A stretch of 64,000 bases of DNA, taken from the NCBI GenBank assembly GCA_037447655.1, contig JBBHKE010000669.1, positions 62,001 through 126,000 on the forward strand. Direction: 5' to 3'. The notes beneath the pieces were generated by a model. The model did not search any database, was not told where the DNA came from, and was given only the letters and a program-made list of their open reading frames with translations. Numbering within the stretch: position 1 is the stretch's first letter; the number at the start of each line of letters is the position of its first letter. A program made the position numbers and the translations under genes. This DNA comes from Zygnema cylindricum (Eukaryota; Streptophyta; Zygnematophyceae; Zygnematales; Zygnemataceae). This document shows, one piece after another, positions 1 to 12,842 of this stretch.

Positions 1-716
1 ATAAAATTCGGGAACAAAGTGAGCGAAGATGGTGGAAACAAGTGAGTGAATTCTCTGTCTCTCTTCATGAGCAGTTTTACGATACACATCTGTAATGCAA
101 GGATGTGCTTTTTAGGTTTTTTGACTGCAAGCATGAATTCACTTAATACATCTTTTATGCACAGACTTATGCACAATCATTTTTTCGTTGCAGTCTCTTC
201 TCATCCTCATCGCTGGTTTATTTATTGTTTCTTAAAAAAGTTATGAATCTCCTCGTCAAAGGTGTGCAACTTGTAGATCAGTTTGTTGTTTTCTTAAGTT
301 CTTAAAGCTGTTTTTTCTTGAGTTCTTGTACATCTGAACCATGAGGAACTATCCGGATGCTTTTTAGTAGACAGGTACTTGCTGGTACTTGAGAATGACG
401 GCGGTCACACGTCTGTTTGTTTCAACTGTCTGTTTTAATCAGGAGTCGGCGTACATGGAAACCGAATGTGCATTGGAAGAGAGTCTACAGTGTGACATTG
501 GATCAGATGCTGAGAATACGGATGACAACTCATGCCATGCGATGCATTGACAAAGCCGGTGGGATAGATGAGTACTTGTTGAATACATCGGATGACAAGC
601 TCCAATCGGACGTCGGAGTCTACTGGAAAACAATTATTTCAAAACTTATTGAGATGAAGGAAAAGACAGGAGAGGACATTCACATCAAGATTAGTGATTT
701 AAAAAAATTTAAGTAG
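1..716 (+). CDS. bL28m: Mitochondrial large-subunit ribosomal protein bL28 (L28), 3' part
   Basis: Two coding exons are visible: <1..41 and 443..716, with the 5' part of the gene outside the window. The first piece reads KFGNKVSEDGGN and is followed by the donor GTGAGTG. The second follows the acceptor TTTTAATCAG and restores K-SRRTWKPNVHWKRVYS. RTWKPNV and the later THAMRCIDKAGGIDEYLL stretch are hallmarks of plant mitochondrial bL28, and differ clearly from plastid bL28. The protein is a structural component of the mitoribosomal large subunit. The C-terminus (ending LKKFK) is short and lysine-rich; flowering-plant homologues usually carry a longer acidic tail. An ATG at 417 lies in the intron and is not the start. 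The TOM5 gene downstream is convergent. Confidence 0.88.
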
Positions 717-3119
717 CAAATTACAAATTGAAGCCATTTTTTCTAAGTTTTTTTTTTTTTTTTTTGGCCTTCCATATTTGTACAAATTTGTTAAGATAGA
801 GGCGTTACTTCAAGAGGATCAAAATAGGTAGACCTAGATTTAGATTTTGAAGTAGAAAACAGGGCACCGATAATCACTTCTTTACGGTAAAGTGGCTCAA
901 GACACTTGTGAATTACCAGTTTTTGTATTTTTGTATGCGGTTGAGGTTTAAGAGATTAACCAATTCAGCCTTGTCCAACATCAAGTATCTGCTCCGTCGT
1001 TTTTTTTAATCAATTGACCACATTTCATGTGGTTTAAAGTGCGGATGTAACAATTGAGAGAGCAAATCTCTGACATTGTCTTTTTAAGCCTGTTTCTGGA
1101 CCCAAGGCATGAGCTTTTCAAAATTTGTTGGAAAGAAGAATTGTTCGAGAGGGAGAGATGCTTTCAGCTATTTATCCTGGCTGTGTTCAACACAAAAAAA
1201 AATGTTTCTATTCCTTCTGAGAGTCAAAGTCTAACCATGTACCATTCTAAGATTCAGATGGAGATCAGGTAAAAAAATAGGTTTCTGGATGAATGGCTGT
1301 AAGGCTGGTACTATACTTTATGCAAGTATAAGGAGAGGCTTCACTTGTAAAATATTTTCATGTAAAAGTTGAAAACCAGAAATACCCGGTGAAAGTGATC
1401 CGGTAGTTGATGGCCAAGAAGGCATCATGAAATCCATTCATGGAATGATCCTCCAAAGATAGGTCAATGTTGAATTAGCATCTATGTTGGCCCACCACTG
1501 TAGTAATAACAGACGTGATTGACGGTTTAGAGGGTTCTTGATATTTCTATGGACTTCATTTTTGCAAGTGTGCTCTCTTTACCAGCATGTTATGGACCAC
1601 AGAAGGTTTTAAAAGTAAACGTTTTCGAGACTACAAAGACTAATTGGACTTGAAGTTAAGAAGTAAAACCGCCTTAAAATTCAAAATTAGTGGATTAACA
1701 TGGACAAGTTTTGACACACTGGGCCTATGGTTGCTGGCTCAATGAGTATTGCCTTGCGATCCAGTCTCAATGACTATAATGATCAGGAAAGAAAGTCCCC
1801 TGCTGTGAGCTGTTCTCGATTTCTGTAACAATTGTAAAAGAGTTGGAGACGGTGTAACAAAATACAAAAGATACATCAAATCGGTGAATTAACACACACA
1901 GCATTTTATTTAAGAATAGAATAGGAGCTTTCTGGTACATACTCTTTCTAACGCTGTATTAAAAAATGTCATACCAGCCAACCCCCCCACCTCAACACTA
2001 TGACACCCATTGCTGTTAGGCTTAATCACTCAAATTCCAGGTATTGTTTTACTGACCCGAAATCATACATTAATGCTAATAGGACTACTTAGTAAAGTGG
2101 CACAAACCACGTTGAGAAACATAATTTAGTGTAGCTAAACCTAACAAAGTCATTACGCTAGTCATTCACTAACTCTAATGATGGACGGTGTAGACAGCCT
2201 GAAAGAAAACTGCAGGATTTTGAAGAATTTGTGACCTCTCATAACATATCTAGCAAAATAATATATTATTAAAATTTGCTTTAAGTGTGCTGTACCATTC
2301 ATGCTTGTTACTTCCATAGTTAGAGAGGAACATTCTACAGCCATTGTGAAAGGGCAAAATCAGTGACACCAGTGTCCATTTGGTTTACCATCACAGTATT
2401 TTAAGTAAAGCTTTATCAATATACTTTGCTAAAACAATCACCAGATCCACTGCAACAAGCAAGAAGAACCTCAGAAATATGCTAACGAAAACGCCAGACC
2501 ACCAATATAGAACACTGTCAAATACTTCCCACTGTTATACTGATTGGAGCAATTTTGCTTGGCCAAAGCAAAAAAAAACTACTACCTGAGAGCCAACAGG
2601 AAAAGCAGTTCAAAGGGATTCTTCACTCATACAAAATTAATAGGTGCCAGGCCAGCTTGAAGGGCCATAATTGAATGAATTCACAGTAGAAAGAACTGGT
2701 TACAAAAATAAACGAAGTACCAGAATTTTTAAAGTGGTTATTCTCACTCTCAACAAGACAATAAAGCCTGGACAACATCCTACATTCGTATCAACAGTGC
2801 GAAAACTCGCAATTATTCCTTCTAAAACATAGGAGCTGAATTCTGCAATTTTCCAACAAAAATATCTGCTTCCAATCATTGGCTATAACTGGTACATGCT
2901 AGCTGCTCTAGTCTCAAACTAGAGCTTGAAAACTAAGTTCAACAATCACCAAACCAACTGGAAGCGGAGAAAATACAGGTAACATGCAGTGCGAAAAAAG
3001 TCAGGAGTACACAAGACGACAAAAACCTTGCACTCGTTCATAAGTTTAACTAATACCACTCGTTCATAAGTTTAACTAATACGGAGGCCAAAAAAAATGA
3101 TGACGTTCAAAAGAAGATT
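717..3119. other. Intergenic region between bL28m and TOM5
   Basis: This region holds the 3' flanks of two convergent genes. I see no coding exon with family resemblance and no TIR element. A poly-T tract follows the bL28m stop at about 748-765. A 26-bp direct duplication (starting CACTCGTTCATAAG) occupies 3031-3082, next to the TOM5 stop codon. The short ORFs here lack codon structure and splice context. Confidence 0.5.
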
Positions 3120-3673
3120 TTATATTGCCATTGCATCACCAAAATTCCGCATAAGAAGCACAGCACCAGTGAACATCGCCACAGCTCGGACAACTCTCTG
3201 CAAAAAAGCAAATAAATAATTTCAATATTTGGTAAATCATTCAATAAAAACGATTACACAGTAGTCCAGCAGCAATTGTAACTTACGTCAGGGAGATTTG
3301 AGAAATGTTCTGTAAGCATTTTAATTGAACAAACGAGCGAAGTTTCGAGAATTGCACTAAAATTTGCTGCAATTTTGATTTTATGGCATTTCCGACAAAG
3401 TTGGAAAAAACAATGCCAAACCCTAAAACGTAACGTCAGTGTACGGCTCCTTTTAAAATTCCAAACAGCGGAGGTAAGAGGAAAAGTACAGGTTTTGAAA
3501 AATCTGAAAAGTGAAAGTTCTTCATAAAGTTCCCTTTAACCTAAATGACAAACACATCCAACCCTAAAAGACCCTTCGCCAAGAAACTTTACCAGATGAT
3601 GTGCCAGATTCTCTTCATCTGCCGTTTGAGATACCCAAAATTTCTTCAGACTTTGCAGTACAGAGGTAGCCAT
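3120..3673 (-). CDS. TOM5: TOM5, small subunit of the mitochondrial outer-membrane import translocase
   Basis: Exons on the minus strand are 3593..3673 (27 codons, ATG at 3673) and 3120..3197 (25 codons plus TAA). The donor is CTG|GTAAAG and the acceptor is CTTTTTTGCAG, so the intron (3198-3592) is phase 0. The product is 52 residues, beginning MATSVLQSLKKFWVSQTADE and ending VVRAVAMFTGAVLLMRNFGD plus AMAI. The C-terminal membrane anchor and the RNFGDAMAI ending match the plant TOM5 pattern (about 54 residues, ending LMRSYGDLMGI in Arabidopsis as I recall it). TOM5 is a tail-anchored subunit of the TOM complex that helps pass preproteins to TOM40. The gene is head-to-head with YKT6. It is too short for ordinary ORF thresholds, so homology and splice signals are the only evidence. 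Confidence 0.85.
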
Positions 3674-4893
3674 GACTAACAGAATCTCCTTGCCTTAAAA
3701 TCCTGCCGGGTAACAATGTCCGTAATATTTACTATGGGGGAGTTTTCTGAGCCCTGCAAACGTCCCTTCAAAAATTCAGCAGAAAGTTGCCGCCATGATA
3801 GTATGAATTGACCACGGTAATGTACGTTTGGGAGACCTACAGTACAATACAGTACAGTACTGTAATGTACTATAGTGTACGGTAGAGAAGCCTTATGAAG
3901 TAATAATTTCCACACAATACGGACTGGACCTAATTAAACCTGGACAAGAAGTCTATGACTCTATGCACATAGAAACAGCCAGCGTGTTACCGGTAGTACG
4001 CTAAACCGCACAGTCGCTTGCTATTAGTACCACAGGTTTAGCTGTTCAATTTTTTGTATGCGTGCAGTAATCGGTAAACAGCACTAGACCTTTAAAGTAC
4101 GCGTACAATACGCGTAGCTTAAGGTCTAGGCGGCTTTGACGGACATAAATTGTCAGGCTTACAAAACGAATCCGGGCGTTTAGGTGGCCGCTCAACCGTC
4201 ATTTATCTTTCTGATACGGTCTTGACGTCCTCCGCGTAAAATGGAGGGCCTTTCAGGCGTCCGCACTATGGTCCTCGCGTCCTCCCGATCCTTTACTGTA
4301 AAGGCGTTTCGGTTCCCGCGGACGCTTTGAGAGTTTCAGTCCGTTATGTACGCGTGTATGGCAAGTGATTTCCACATATAGTGTTTACCTTATGTTTATG
4401 CACTTTAAAACAATGGGAGTTTAGAATTCTTTACTTACACGTCACGTATCATTTCATCTGACAAGTGCAGCCGTGCAGGCTAATGAAGTGCTGCCAAAAA
4501 ACGTCTTGCACCGCATCGAAATACGGGATTTATTGCGCACTTCAAAAGTCACAATCGAACGGCCAGGATCGTTTCCGCAAACTAAGGAGGTAAATAAGCT
4601 GCATGTTTTACAGCAGGTGGACGCTGGCTTGCTTTTCAGTTTTTTTCGCTTCATTGTCTTTGCTGTTGTTACCCTTTTAGGTTCTCCCTTCACCATACTT
4701 TCTTGCAGAATTATCGTCAGGTCCAATTTCCATTTGTGATTATAATTCTACAAAACTTTTCTGCACGAGAGTTTTTTCACCGATTATTGTTAAAAAGTAG
4801 TGACTGGATTTGGTTATCGTACTTACTCCGCAACAAATAATTTTTGTTATTGCAAGTGAAAGAGTGATAGGGATCTTGCATTAAAGGTTCATA
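3674..4893. promoter_or_regulatory. Shared upstream region of divergent TOM5 and YKT6
   Basis: About 1.2 kb separates the two divergent start codons. The middle (about 4080-4340) is richer in CpG than its surroundings, with many CGTAC and GCGT words. A TAC/GTA-rich, partly palindromic stretch lies at 3838-3885. An ORF of 88 codons (4473-4739) lies in the likely YKT6 5' leader and has no family resemblance. I could not pin down TATA boxes or start sites. Confidence 0.4.
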
Positions 4894-7636
4894 ATGAAAA
4901 TCACTTCGATATTACTGCTGAAGACAGAGGGAGAGTCTGAGCCCATACTGCTTGGAAACGCAAGTGATTTGACAAATTTTGGTTATTTTCAAAGGGCCAG
5001 TGTGAAAGAGGTTATTATATTTGTAGGCAGGACAATTGCAAAGAGAACCCCTCCAGGAAGAAGACAAAGTGTTGAGCATGAGGGTAAGATGTTTCAATAC
5101 TAACTAGTTTATGATCGTCCATTTTGCAATAATTCTCAGGTCCTCCCTGCTTTTTTTCCAAAGGTTCCCTCCTGTTTTTTTTTTTCCTTAGAAAAGGTTA
5201 TACTCATATAGGATTGGGTTATAGTTGACCGTTGATCCCTTCTTGATACAATATTAATATTGGATCAATTGGGAAAAGTCATGTAATTCACTTAAATTTT
5301 TAAAGATTAACACGAAACAACAGGGGAAAGCCTCTAAGTTTATATGCTGTTCATAACCAGAAATAACGTCCTTTCTCAGGCAGGCAAGTGACATTAAATT
5401 GTGTATCTTTGCAGAATATCTTGTTCACTGTTACAATCGAAACGGGCTCTGTGGGCTAGTTTTTGCAAATTCTGCTTATCCGACTAGGAGTGCATTCTCT
5501 GTCATAAATAAGGTGAGTCTATGTCGTCTGAATTTCAGAGGGAAGGAAGGCACGTTCACATCCATATCCAGTCTTAGGTTCTCTTTTAGTTTTATTTCCT
5601 CTCCAGTTTTGCTGTCTTTATTGACGATTGCGGAATTGGATGATGTCACAGGTGACCTAACTTCTTACTTTTCCTTTTTGGAAATTGTAGGTCCTCGATG
5701 AATACGTTCAGGTCAAAGGTAATTGGCAGCAAGTTCAAACCGACTGTAAAGAGCCCTTGCAACTTCTGGAGGATGCGCTTGCAAAATATCAGGTTAGTAT
5801 ACATTATGGACAATTGATCTTTGGACAATTGACCTTTTGACAATGGATGGCTAACGCAGAAAGATACGTTTTCTTTTTCTTGCTCATTGTTCCTCCCACA
5901 CTTGGCCCCATCCGCCATCTACTGACCCATTCCACATAATTGGGCAGATTCTGGCCGTAGGATACTGGTGTGGACGGTCAAGAACTGCCCAATCATTAAA
6001 AATGGATCATAAAAATGTCCAATGGGGCCGCTGTTATGGCCCATGTATACGTTTTTGTATGTTTCGTCCTGGTGTTCGTGGTTACAGTTTTGGTTATGCA
6101 GCTTGACCCCCATTGATCTGTTTGTGGATGGCGTAGTGTTCATGATACTTACAGACAAATTGTGTAACAGGAAAACAGCTCTGCTGACGAGTAACACATT
6201 TGTGGCTTTTTTTCTTACAGGATCCTCATGAAGCTGATAAGCTTTTAAAGATTCAGAAAGAGCTGGATGAAACCAAAATCATTCTGGTATGTTGCATCTG
6301 TCTAGAGAGGGTCCACCACAGTTATTTGATTCGAAGGTGTGAAGTTTGCCCATTATAGTACATGGTTCTGTCATGGCTGTTGCGTTCAAAATAAACAATT
6401 ATTTCTAAAAGCATGATCACAGCCTGTATCTCTATCATTTTGACTTATACCGGCCTCGTCATGTTGATCGTATGCATCTTGTTTCGGTTGACAGAGTTTT
6501 TTTCACCCTGAGGTCCTCCGGATTTGTACTGATGTATTCCAAATTAAAGCACTGATACTTGTTACTGAATTCTTAAAGTTGTTGGTGTTGCTGGAATTGC
6601 AACAGCACAAAACAATCGATAGTGTCCTTGCACGTGGAGAGAAGCTGGACAGCCTTGTGGACAAAAGCAACGATCTTAGTATGGCATCTCAGGTGTGTTT
6701 CCATACTTTCTTTCTCTGCTGCCTTGGATCTACCTTCATTCACCTTTTCCCCTCGTAGTCTTTTGTATCATTTCGCCAATTTCCTGTGTCTTGTCAGTCT
6801 GTTATAGGGGGAATGTCAAAATGGGGGGAGCATTTGCTTCAGAGGTGCAACACTTACTTTTCATGTCTGTGCTGCCACATGGGCAGAAAATTACGAGCAA
6901 CTAGTAAGTGGCTAATTTGCCACACTATTAATTTATCAAACATTTGTTTTATAATACTCAAATCTTTTTCATATACACTGCAAACTTTTTTGCTGCTGTT
7001 TATCTTCAGAGCTTGACTTCCGGTCTGTGGTGTCGTGAAATTATGCGTAATGAGATTATTGTCGCCAGTTTTCTTGTCGGAGGCACGTTAAAGTAGCTGT
7101 CGTCTTGTTTTCCCCAACTTCATTTCTTCACAGTTTTTTGTGAAACAATGCCACTTTACAATGGTTGTAGTAGTCAACTCAAATGTGGCACGCTGCTTCA
7201 TTTGTTTTAGGTCTTCCAATCTTATTAAAGTCCTTTAGCACAAAAAGAAAGAGATAAAACATCTCGTTGTGTGTTTTGTCGTGAAATGATGTCCTACTGT
7301 CAATCCCAACTTTTGTTAAAAAGACTGGCGTTTTTTATGTAATGTTGTTTGTTTTGGGGACTCTACTTCGTATTTTGAAACTGACATTTTAAGTTGTAAT
7401 GCAGAAAGGTAATGACTCGAGTTCCCATCTTTGCGAGTTTTCCCATGTTTCTTTTCAATTCTTGAAGATGAGACTTATGGTTGTTGGCATATTGTTGGGG
7501 CATATGCTTGTTGTTACACAAGTTAACTTTTTGGTGCCTTTATTGGAACTGACATACTGTTGTCACATTTTTTTTTTCTTTCCAGATGTTTTACAAGCAA
7601 GCAAAGAAGACAAACTCCTGCTGCACTATATTATAG
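4894..7636 (+). CDS. YKT6: R-SNARE YKT6 (longin domain, prenylated C-terminus)
   Basis: Six exons: 4894..5083, 5415..5512, 5691..5792, 6221..6286, 6606..6692 and 7586..7636. All introns are GT-AG and the 197-residue product matches plant YKT6 (about 199). The N-terminal longin domain starts MKITSILLLKTEGESEPILL and includes NFGYFQRASVKEVIIFVGR. The SNARE motif runs from about residue 137 to 190; the central layer arginine is R162 in VLARGEKLDSLVDKSNDL. The last exon ends CCTIL: C194 is the CaaX cysteine for prenylation and C193 the likely palmitoylation site. YKT6 cycles between cytosol and membranes and acts in ER-Golgi, endosomal and vacuolar fusion. The last exon overlaps an unrelated 164-codon ORF in another frame. 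The gene is convergent with RIDA. Confidence 0.96.
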
Positions 7637-9762
7637 ATAATCCACGTTTTTCTTCATTATGTTTAGTAACTTGTCTAAATGAGAGGGTATACAGAATGCA
7701 ATTAGCATCTGTTTTTATGTTAGATGTTTTTTTTTTTTGTTTTGGTCCCGGTGTTACAAACCAGGTCTTAGCCATTGTAATGTATAAACAGAGAGTTGGC
7801 TTTGTCTGTTACCTAAACCAAAAGAAAAAGAAAAAGAAAGAGGCAAAACCAAAATCAAAGGCACCTGAGCATTGGGGCATGAAATTCTGTTAGTATTCCG
7901 GGATTAAGTGGTTCACATGCGGCTTTTTTGCACAGATTAAGACTCCTGCTAAGTGGCAAGGAAGACCCAAGACCCTTGTTGAACCGTATACCAAAAATCC
8001 TGGATATCTTTTATTTGGTTGACAATCAAATATGTCGTTTACTTCAACATTTCACTCTTTTTGAGAATTGGAGGGATTAAATCCAACTGTAGACTGCTAC
8101 TTTTTGCCTGGTGCATATTCGCCTTTTTGATCTCGAAACATGTGTGCTGTATGTTGCTCCGTTTAATATGGATGGGTGGCTGATAGGAAAGGCAGAGCCC
8201 ATTAGAGGAGTTCAGATAGTGGCGGTTTTTTCACTCTCGTCACTTGGTAACACGGTTATTTGATTTAACCTGCATTTGGTATTTTTTGCGAACAAGCTAT
8301 CGTGTGATATTGTTCATACAAGACGCATCATTTGTGAGGGCAACTAGAAAGATTTGGTCGCCGATAGTACATTGACATCATTTGCCCTTGATGCTAACAA
8401 AACCCAAGCAACTTGTCAAGATGTTTCGAAGAGGCTATACTGTGGGGCACATTGGATTAAAATGAGAAACTAAATTGCTAATTTAAGGTATATGGTGTCT
8501 TTTATATAGCGATAAATGGTTTTACTCGAACTACATATTCGGATTAGATTTGACCAAGGTTGTGAACACCAATGTTGACAAAAAACACGGAGTTATTAAT
8601 CAACTGTAAGAAGGAATGATGCTAATTGTTTTCATTCCTGGGTACCAATTTGGTGTGAGAGGATTGATTGGGAAAGAATATATTTCATAGAACGTCATGG
8701 AATGTCATAGAACGCAATGTTTCATTAAATATGCACATCTTCTGATTCACATTCAAAACCAACGGCAGTAAGTTACAAAGATAAGAAGCTTGAAAAATAT
8801 TTATTTATTTGTCAACACAGTTGCTTTCTACCATCAATCTCTAAGGTACAGAGAATCTTTTTCAATTATTAACTGAATTCCGAGAAAGTAAAAAACCTGT
8901 ACTTTTTCTTCTTGAATCAAATTTCAATAGTTGTACTGAAATAACTTACAACATGAATTAGTCTTTCAAAATCATTTTTTCAATGATCAGTCATTGAGAG
9001 CAATGGCCAGTATTTCTTAATGAACTTGAGATTTTAAGTCGAAAAGAATGTCTATCTAGAATCAAGATAACATCAAAGTAGACCTTGACAAAATTTTAGG
9101 CCATTTGTACCTTTGAGTACTGAACTTCTCTAAAAAGTATGGATCGAACAATCCACAAAATCAATATTTTATTTTCAAATAATGTGGTTGTGGCACATTA
9201 TAACGATGTGTGCCTACATTGACCTACTTTGATAGCCTTTAAGCCCATTCACGTTCACAGCACCAAAACATAAATTTGGCAGTAACTCACAAGAAATCTT
9301 TAACCAATGTGGAGTTATCTTTGATTCGATGTTAGGTGAAGCCTGGTAAATTGACCTGCGTTTAAATCTAAATTCACCTATTTTTTGGCGACGTTCTTCA
9401 TGAACTAAGAGTAAATTGAAGCGTCACATAGCATCTCCCTAAAACAGCTCTAGGCTTCAAATATAATTTCCAACAGAGTAAAGTGTTGACAAATATCTTG
9501 TGATAAATTATCAAGCCTTACCTAGCATTTGAAGTAAAAGGAAAAAGAATTTTTTCTCCCAAACATCTGTCAAAACTGGCAAAAAAATAAAAAAACCTAT
9601 TGCCGAAATAACTTTAACTGACTCTCTCAGCCTCGTAAAAAAAGTTGAATCTTTTGCATTTGGACTGCAAAGAAAAGGGAAAGGAGTTAAGCGACACAAA
9701 GCTAAAAAATTTACGTCTATTTCGCAGCCGTACACAAAAATTACACAAAAATTGAGAACCAC
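7637..9762. other. Intergenic region between convergent YKT6 and RIDA
   Basis: This region holds the 3' flanks of two convergent genes and is AT-rich. I see no tRNA, no splice-supported exon and no TIR pair. A YKT6 poly(A) site is expected within the first few hundred bases, but I could not choose one signal. Confidence 0.4.
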
Positions 9763-12700
9763 TTAAGGTTTCAACACCGCAATGCACTCAATCTCAACTC
9801 GGGCATTCTTTGGAAGAGCCGCCACTTGATAAGTTGATCTCGCCGGAAAAGGTGAAGGAAAGTCTGCAAAGCCAAAAGGAGGGAACCAAAGAGGAAGAGA
9901 GAGATTAGAGAGAGGGAGAGGGGAGAGGGAGAGAGAGAGGGAGATGGAGAGGGAAAGGGAGATTGAGATTCGTGCCCTACTTCTCACATCTTACAATGGA
10001 AATGGAAGGTCAAGGAATTCATTTTTATTGCAATGCAGTGAAAAGTTTGGCATTTTTCTCTTAGTCGTAGTGGAAAAAATAGCTTTACAAACAATCGAGC
10101 AATAGACTTATAAACAAAATCAATATCCACATTGTTGACCTCAGGCGACAATTCGTAAACAGATTAAGAAATCAGACCATAAATTGATCACAAACTGGTC
10201 ATAAACTAATATTAAACTGGTCATAAACTGATCATAAACTTATCGAGTTTATACCCATTCACAGCACCGCAACATGGGAAGTTACAGAATCGAGAACTCA
10301 CTTTTGCCGTAAATTTCATTAACTGTCCCAAAGTCTGCCAAATCTGCAAGCCTGCATATGCCAAAAATGTAAATTCTGTCAAACACAAGAGCGGGAGAGA
10401 AGTAAAAAACATGAATTATGTGGGCGTTCTAATCCATCTCACAAATGTTGGTGTAGTGAATGTAAAGCTAGTTCCTGTACCCAACCTGGGGTACCTGCTG
10501 TTACCTTGGTAACTCCAAAAACTCAATCGTGTCCACAACACATGGTGGCAAAATACTAAAATAGCCTCTAACTTACAACAACCAAAACTGTTTTTTACTC
10601 GTTCATGTTTGGACAACAAATACAGTTCTGTTCGTTTCCTCAGCCACAGATGGAACCAATTGTCAATAAGACCACAACAGTTTACTCTGACTTGACTTTA
10701 CTTGACTTGACTTTACTTTCCTTTTCCTTTCTTTTTCTTAAATAGAGATTACAATGATCTCTCGCTCCTGAGGAGCAAGAGCAGTCACGTACATAATGGT
10801 TGTCTTCACGACGGAGTCAAAGTCAGCACCACCCGCTTTCAAAATCTCTGCCATGTTTTTCATCACCTGAGCAAGAAGAGATCCAATCACACAACATCAA
10901 TCAGTTGATTGATTACCTTCATACACATTGCTGTGGACAAAGAGAGTAGCAAGTGCCGCAAAATTTGCGTTTCTGTAATGAAAGTCAATGTAAGCAGCCA
11001 CCTTTTTTACAATAAAAAAGCTCGACGGCACTATTGTTAACATGTAACTGGCACATATTATTCTCTGAGAGAATAGCGAGCGAGCTTTAGCCTCTTCTGC
11101 ACTTCATGCTTTTTTCCATATAAAACTCCTGTTTAATGAAAATAAGAAAAGAGTGGAAAGTATCTTACCTGCTCGGTCTGTACCTCCACAGACTCAGAAT
11201 CGAAGGCCATTGTCTGTGATCCACATCATCAAAAAAAAAACAAGCATCATCAACAAAAGCAATTACTAAGTGTCTCGGCATCACACAAACCATTTTGCAA
11301 ATCAATACGTCATCCATTTCTCTAATTCATGGATACGAGGGTTGCAGTAAGATGCAACAGCAGGTTTTCCTTAAACAGCCCGAGCATCAACAGTGCTTGC
11401 GCTCATAATTAACAGTAGTACTAATGTCAGTCAGGCTGCAATAATACTGTGTCAACTTCAATCAAATTGTGAAAATTTCCTATAGCTGGCTCCATATGAT
11501 TGCCCATAACCCCCAATTGGCAGCCATAGCTGTTTTTTCCGACAACCAGAAAAGGTACAAAAGACTTAATACTCTGGTGTTACGTTTTACCTCAGACAAA
11601 GGACTTTGAAACTAGACAGGCAAAGTCTATTTCACCTAAGAACTGAATGAAGAACCAGCTCCGGCAGAAGAATCAAGATATACCTCAGGGTTAAGTCCCA
11701 ACACTCCCGACACAAAAAGGAAACCATTGGCCTTAATTGCTTGAGTATATGGCCCAAGTGCCGCAGGTGCAGATGCTGTATGTACTGGTTCCTTAAGAGC
11801 TGAATCCACATAAGGAACAACATGATAAGACAAAGTTATAAGTTATACAATGGAAAGAACTTCATATTAGGTGGTACATTGTTCTTACCTGTGGTTTACC
11901 ACCCTTAGCTTCAAAGGCTTCAACGCTTATTTCATTCACTCGGGTTTAATGAAAGCCAATCAATGGCAAGATTTTGCAAAAGATTTGACTTCAATAGTAT
12001 TTTAAAAAATTAACACTCCACAAATCGACGAACTCAACATGACGAATTCTGCATTGTGCTGGTTTGACATTTATCACCTATTTTGAACAGAAACTGTTAT
12101 CGATTTTGAAGACAAATTGATGAGAAATATTATGGTTCACAAACAGGGGATCCTAACAGCCATGAATAGCCTAAAGTCTAAACCTTCAGTTATGAAAAAT
12201 TACAAGCCAAGTATAGAAAAAGAAAACCTACTGAACAATAATTGCAGCAACTTAAATCCGTCCTCCAAGAAAACCTGGAGTGACTCAATTTGGCTATGAC
12301 GGCTTCACATCCTTTCTAAATTATAAATTACAATACTTTGTGAGTGAATAATTGAACATAATAGAACTACAACACAGATTTCAAGCCAAATGAAATGAAT
12401 GGCCTCTGTCAACATAGACCAGTAGACCGAAATTGGAGCCAAAAGTTGAAGTCCACACAAGCAGAGGTAAAAAAAATCTGACTTCCAAAAGAAAAAGTTT
12501 TGAATAGTCTAACGTTGAAACTTTTAGTTCCGAGAACATTACAAGTCAAATCTAGAAAAAGGAATAACACTGGTGCATAATTAAAAGGTGGAAGACCTCA
12601 CATGCAGCGGTAGAAAACTTCTTGCTTCCAAAAGTAATGCTTGCCAAGGGCAATGAAACAGGCTCTTGAGAAAAACGTCCAGCCAAGGAAACTCCCACAG

Positions 12701-12842
12701 AGATACAGCCAAAGCTGACGCCAGGAACAATTAAGTGAGACGCGGAGGCTACCGAGGTACGTATGGCTTGAACTGACTGCATCATAGAACAAGCTTTCCC
12801 TGCCGCCACTGTTGCAACTGAACTGGCTGCGGTGAAAGCCAT
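9763..12842 (-). CDS. RIDA: Reactive intermediate deaminase A (RidA/YjgF/UK114 family), probably plastid-targeted
   Basis: Six minus-strand exons: 12602..12842, 11684..11799, 11169..11213, 10793..10866, 10302..10351 and 9763..9863. Every join keeps frame and gives 208 residues. The first exon (MAFTAASSVATVAAGKACSM...) is Ala/Ser-rich with few acidic residues, like a plastid transit peptide. The enzyme domain starts around residue 82 (LKEPVHTASAPAALGPYTQA), continues through FVSGVLGLNPE, VQTEQVMKNMAEILKAGGAD and LADLADFGTVNEIYGKNFP, and ends PARSTYQVAALPKNARVEIE plus CIAVLKP. The arginine of PARS is the conserved catalytic residue. RidA hydrolyses reactive enamine/imine intermediates from threonine dehydratase and related PLP enzymes, protecting branched-chain amino-acid synthesis. 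Intron 5 contains a CU-rich microsatellite on the transcript strand (9890-9965). Plastid location is inferred from composition only. Confidence 0.95.
9890..9965. repeat. GA/GGGA microsatellite in RIDA intron 5
   Basis: This is a run of GAGA and GGGAGA words on the plus strand, so CU-rich in the RIDA transcript. It begins about 30 bases from the intron 5 acceptor side (exon 6 ends at 9863) and could act as an extended polypyrimidine tract. Confidence 0.8.

Noticed and set aside
417-442. ATG at 417 as start of the bL28 gene
   Set aside because: The conserved protein continues upstream through an exon at 1-41; 417-442 is the end of the intron.
7399-7893. Plus-strand ORF of 164 codons
   Set aside because: It overlaps the last YKT6 exon in another frame, is Phe/Leu/Lys-rich low complexity, and the YKT6 frame restores the conserved C-terminus.
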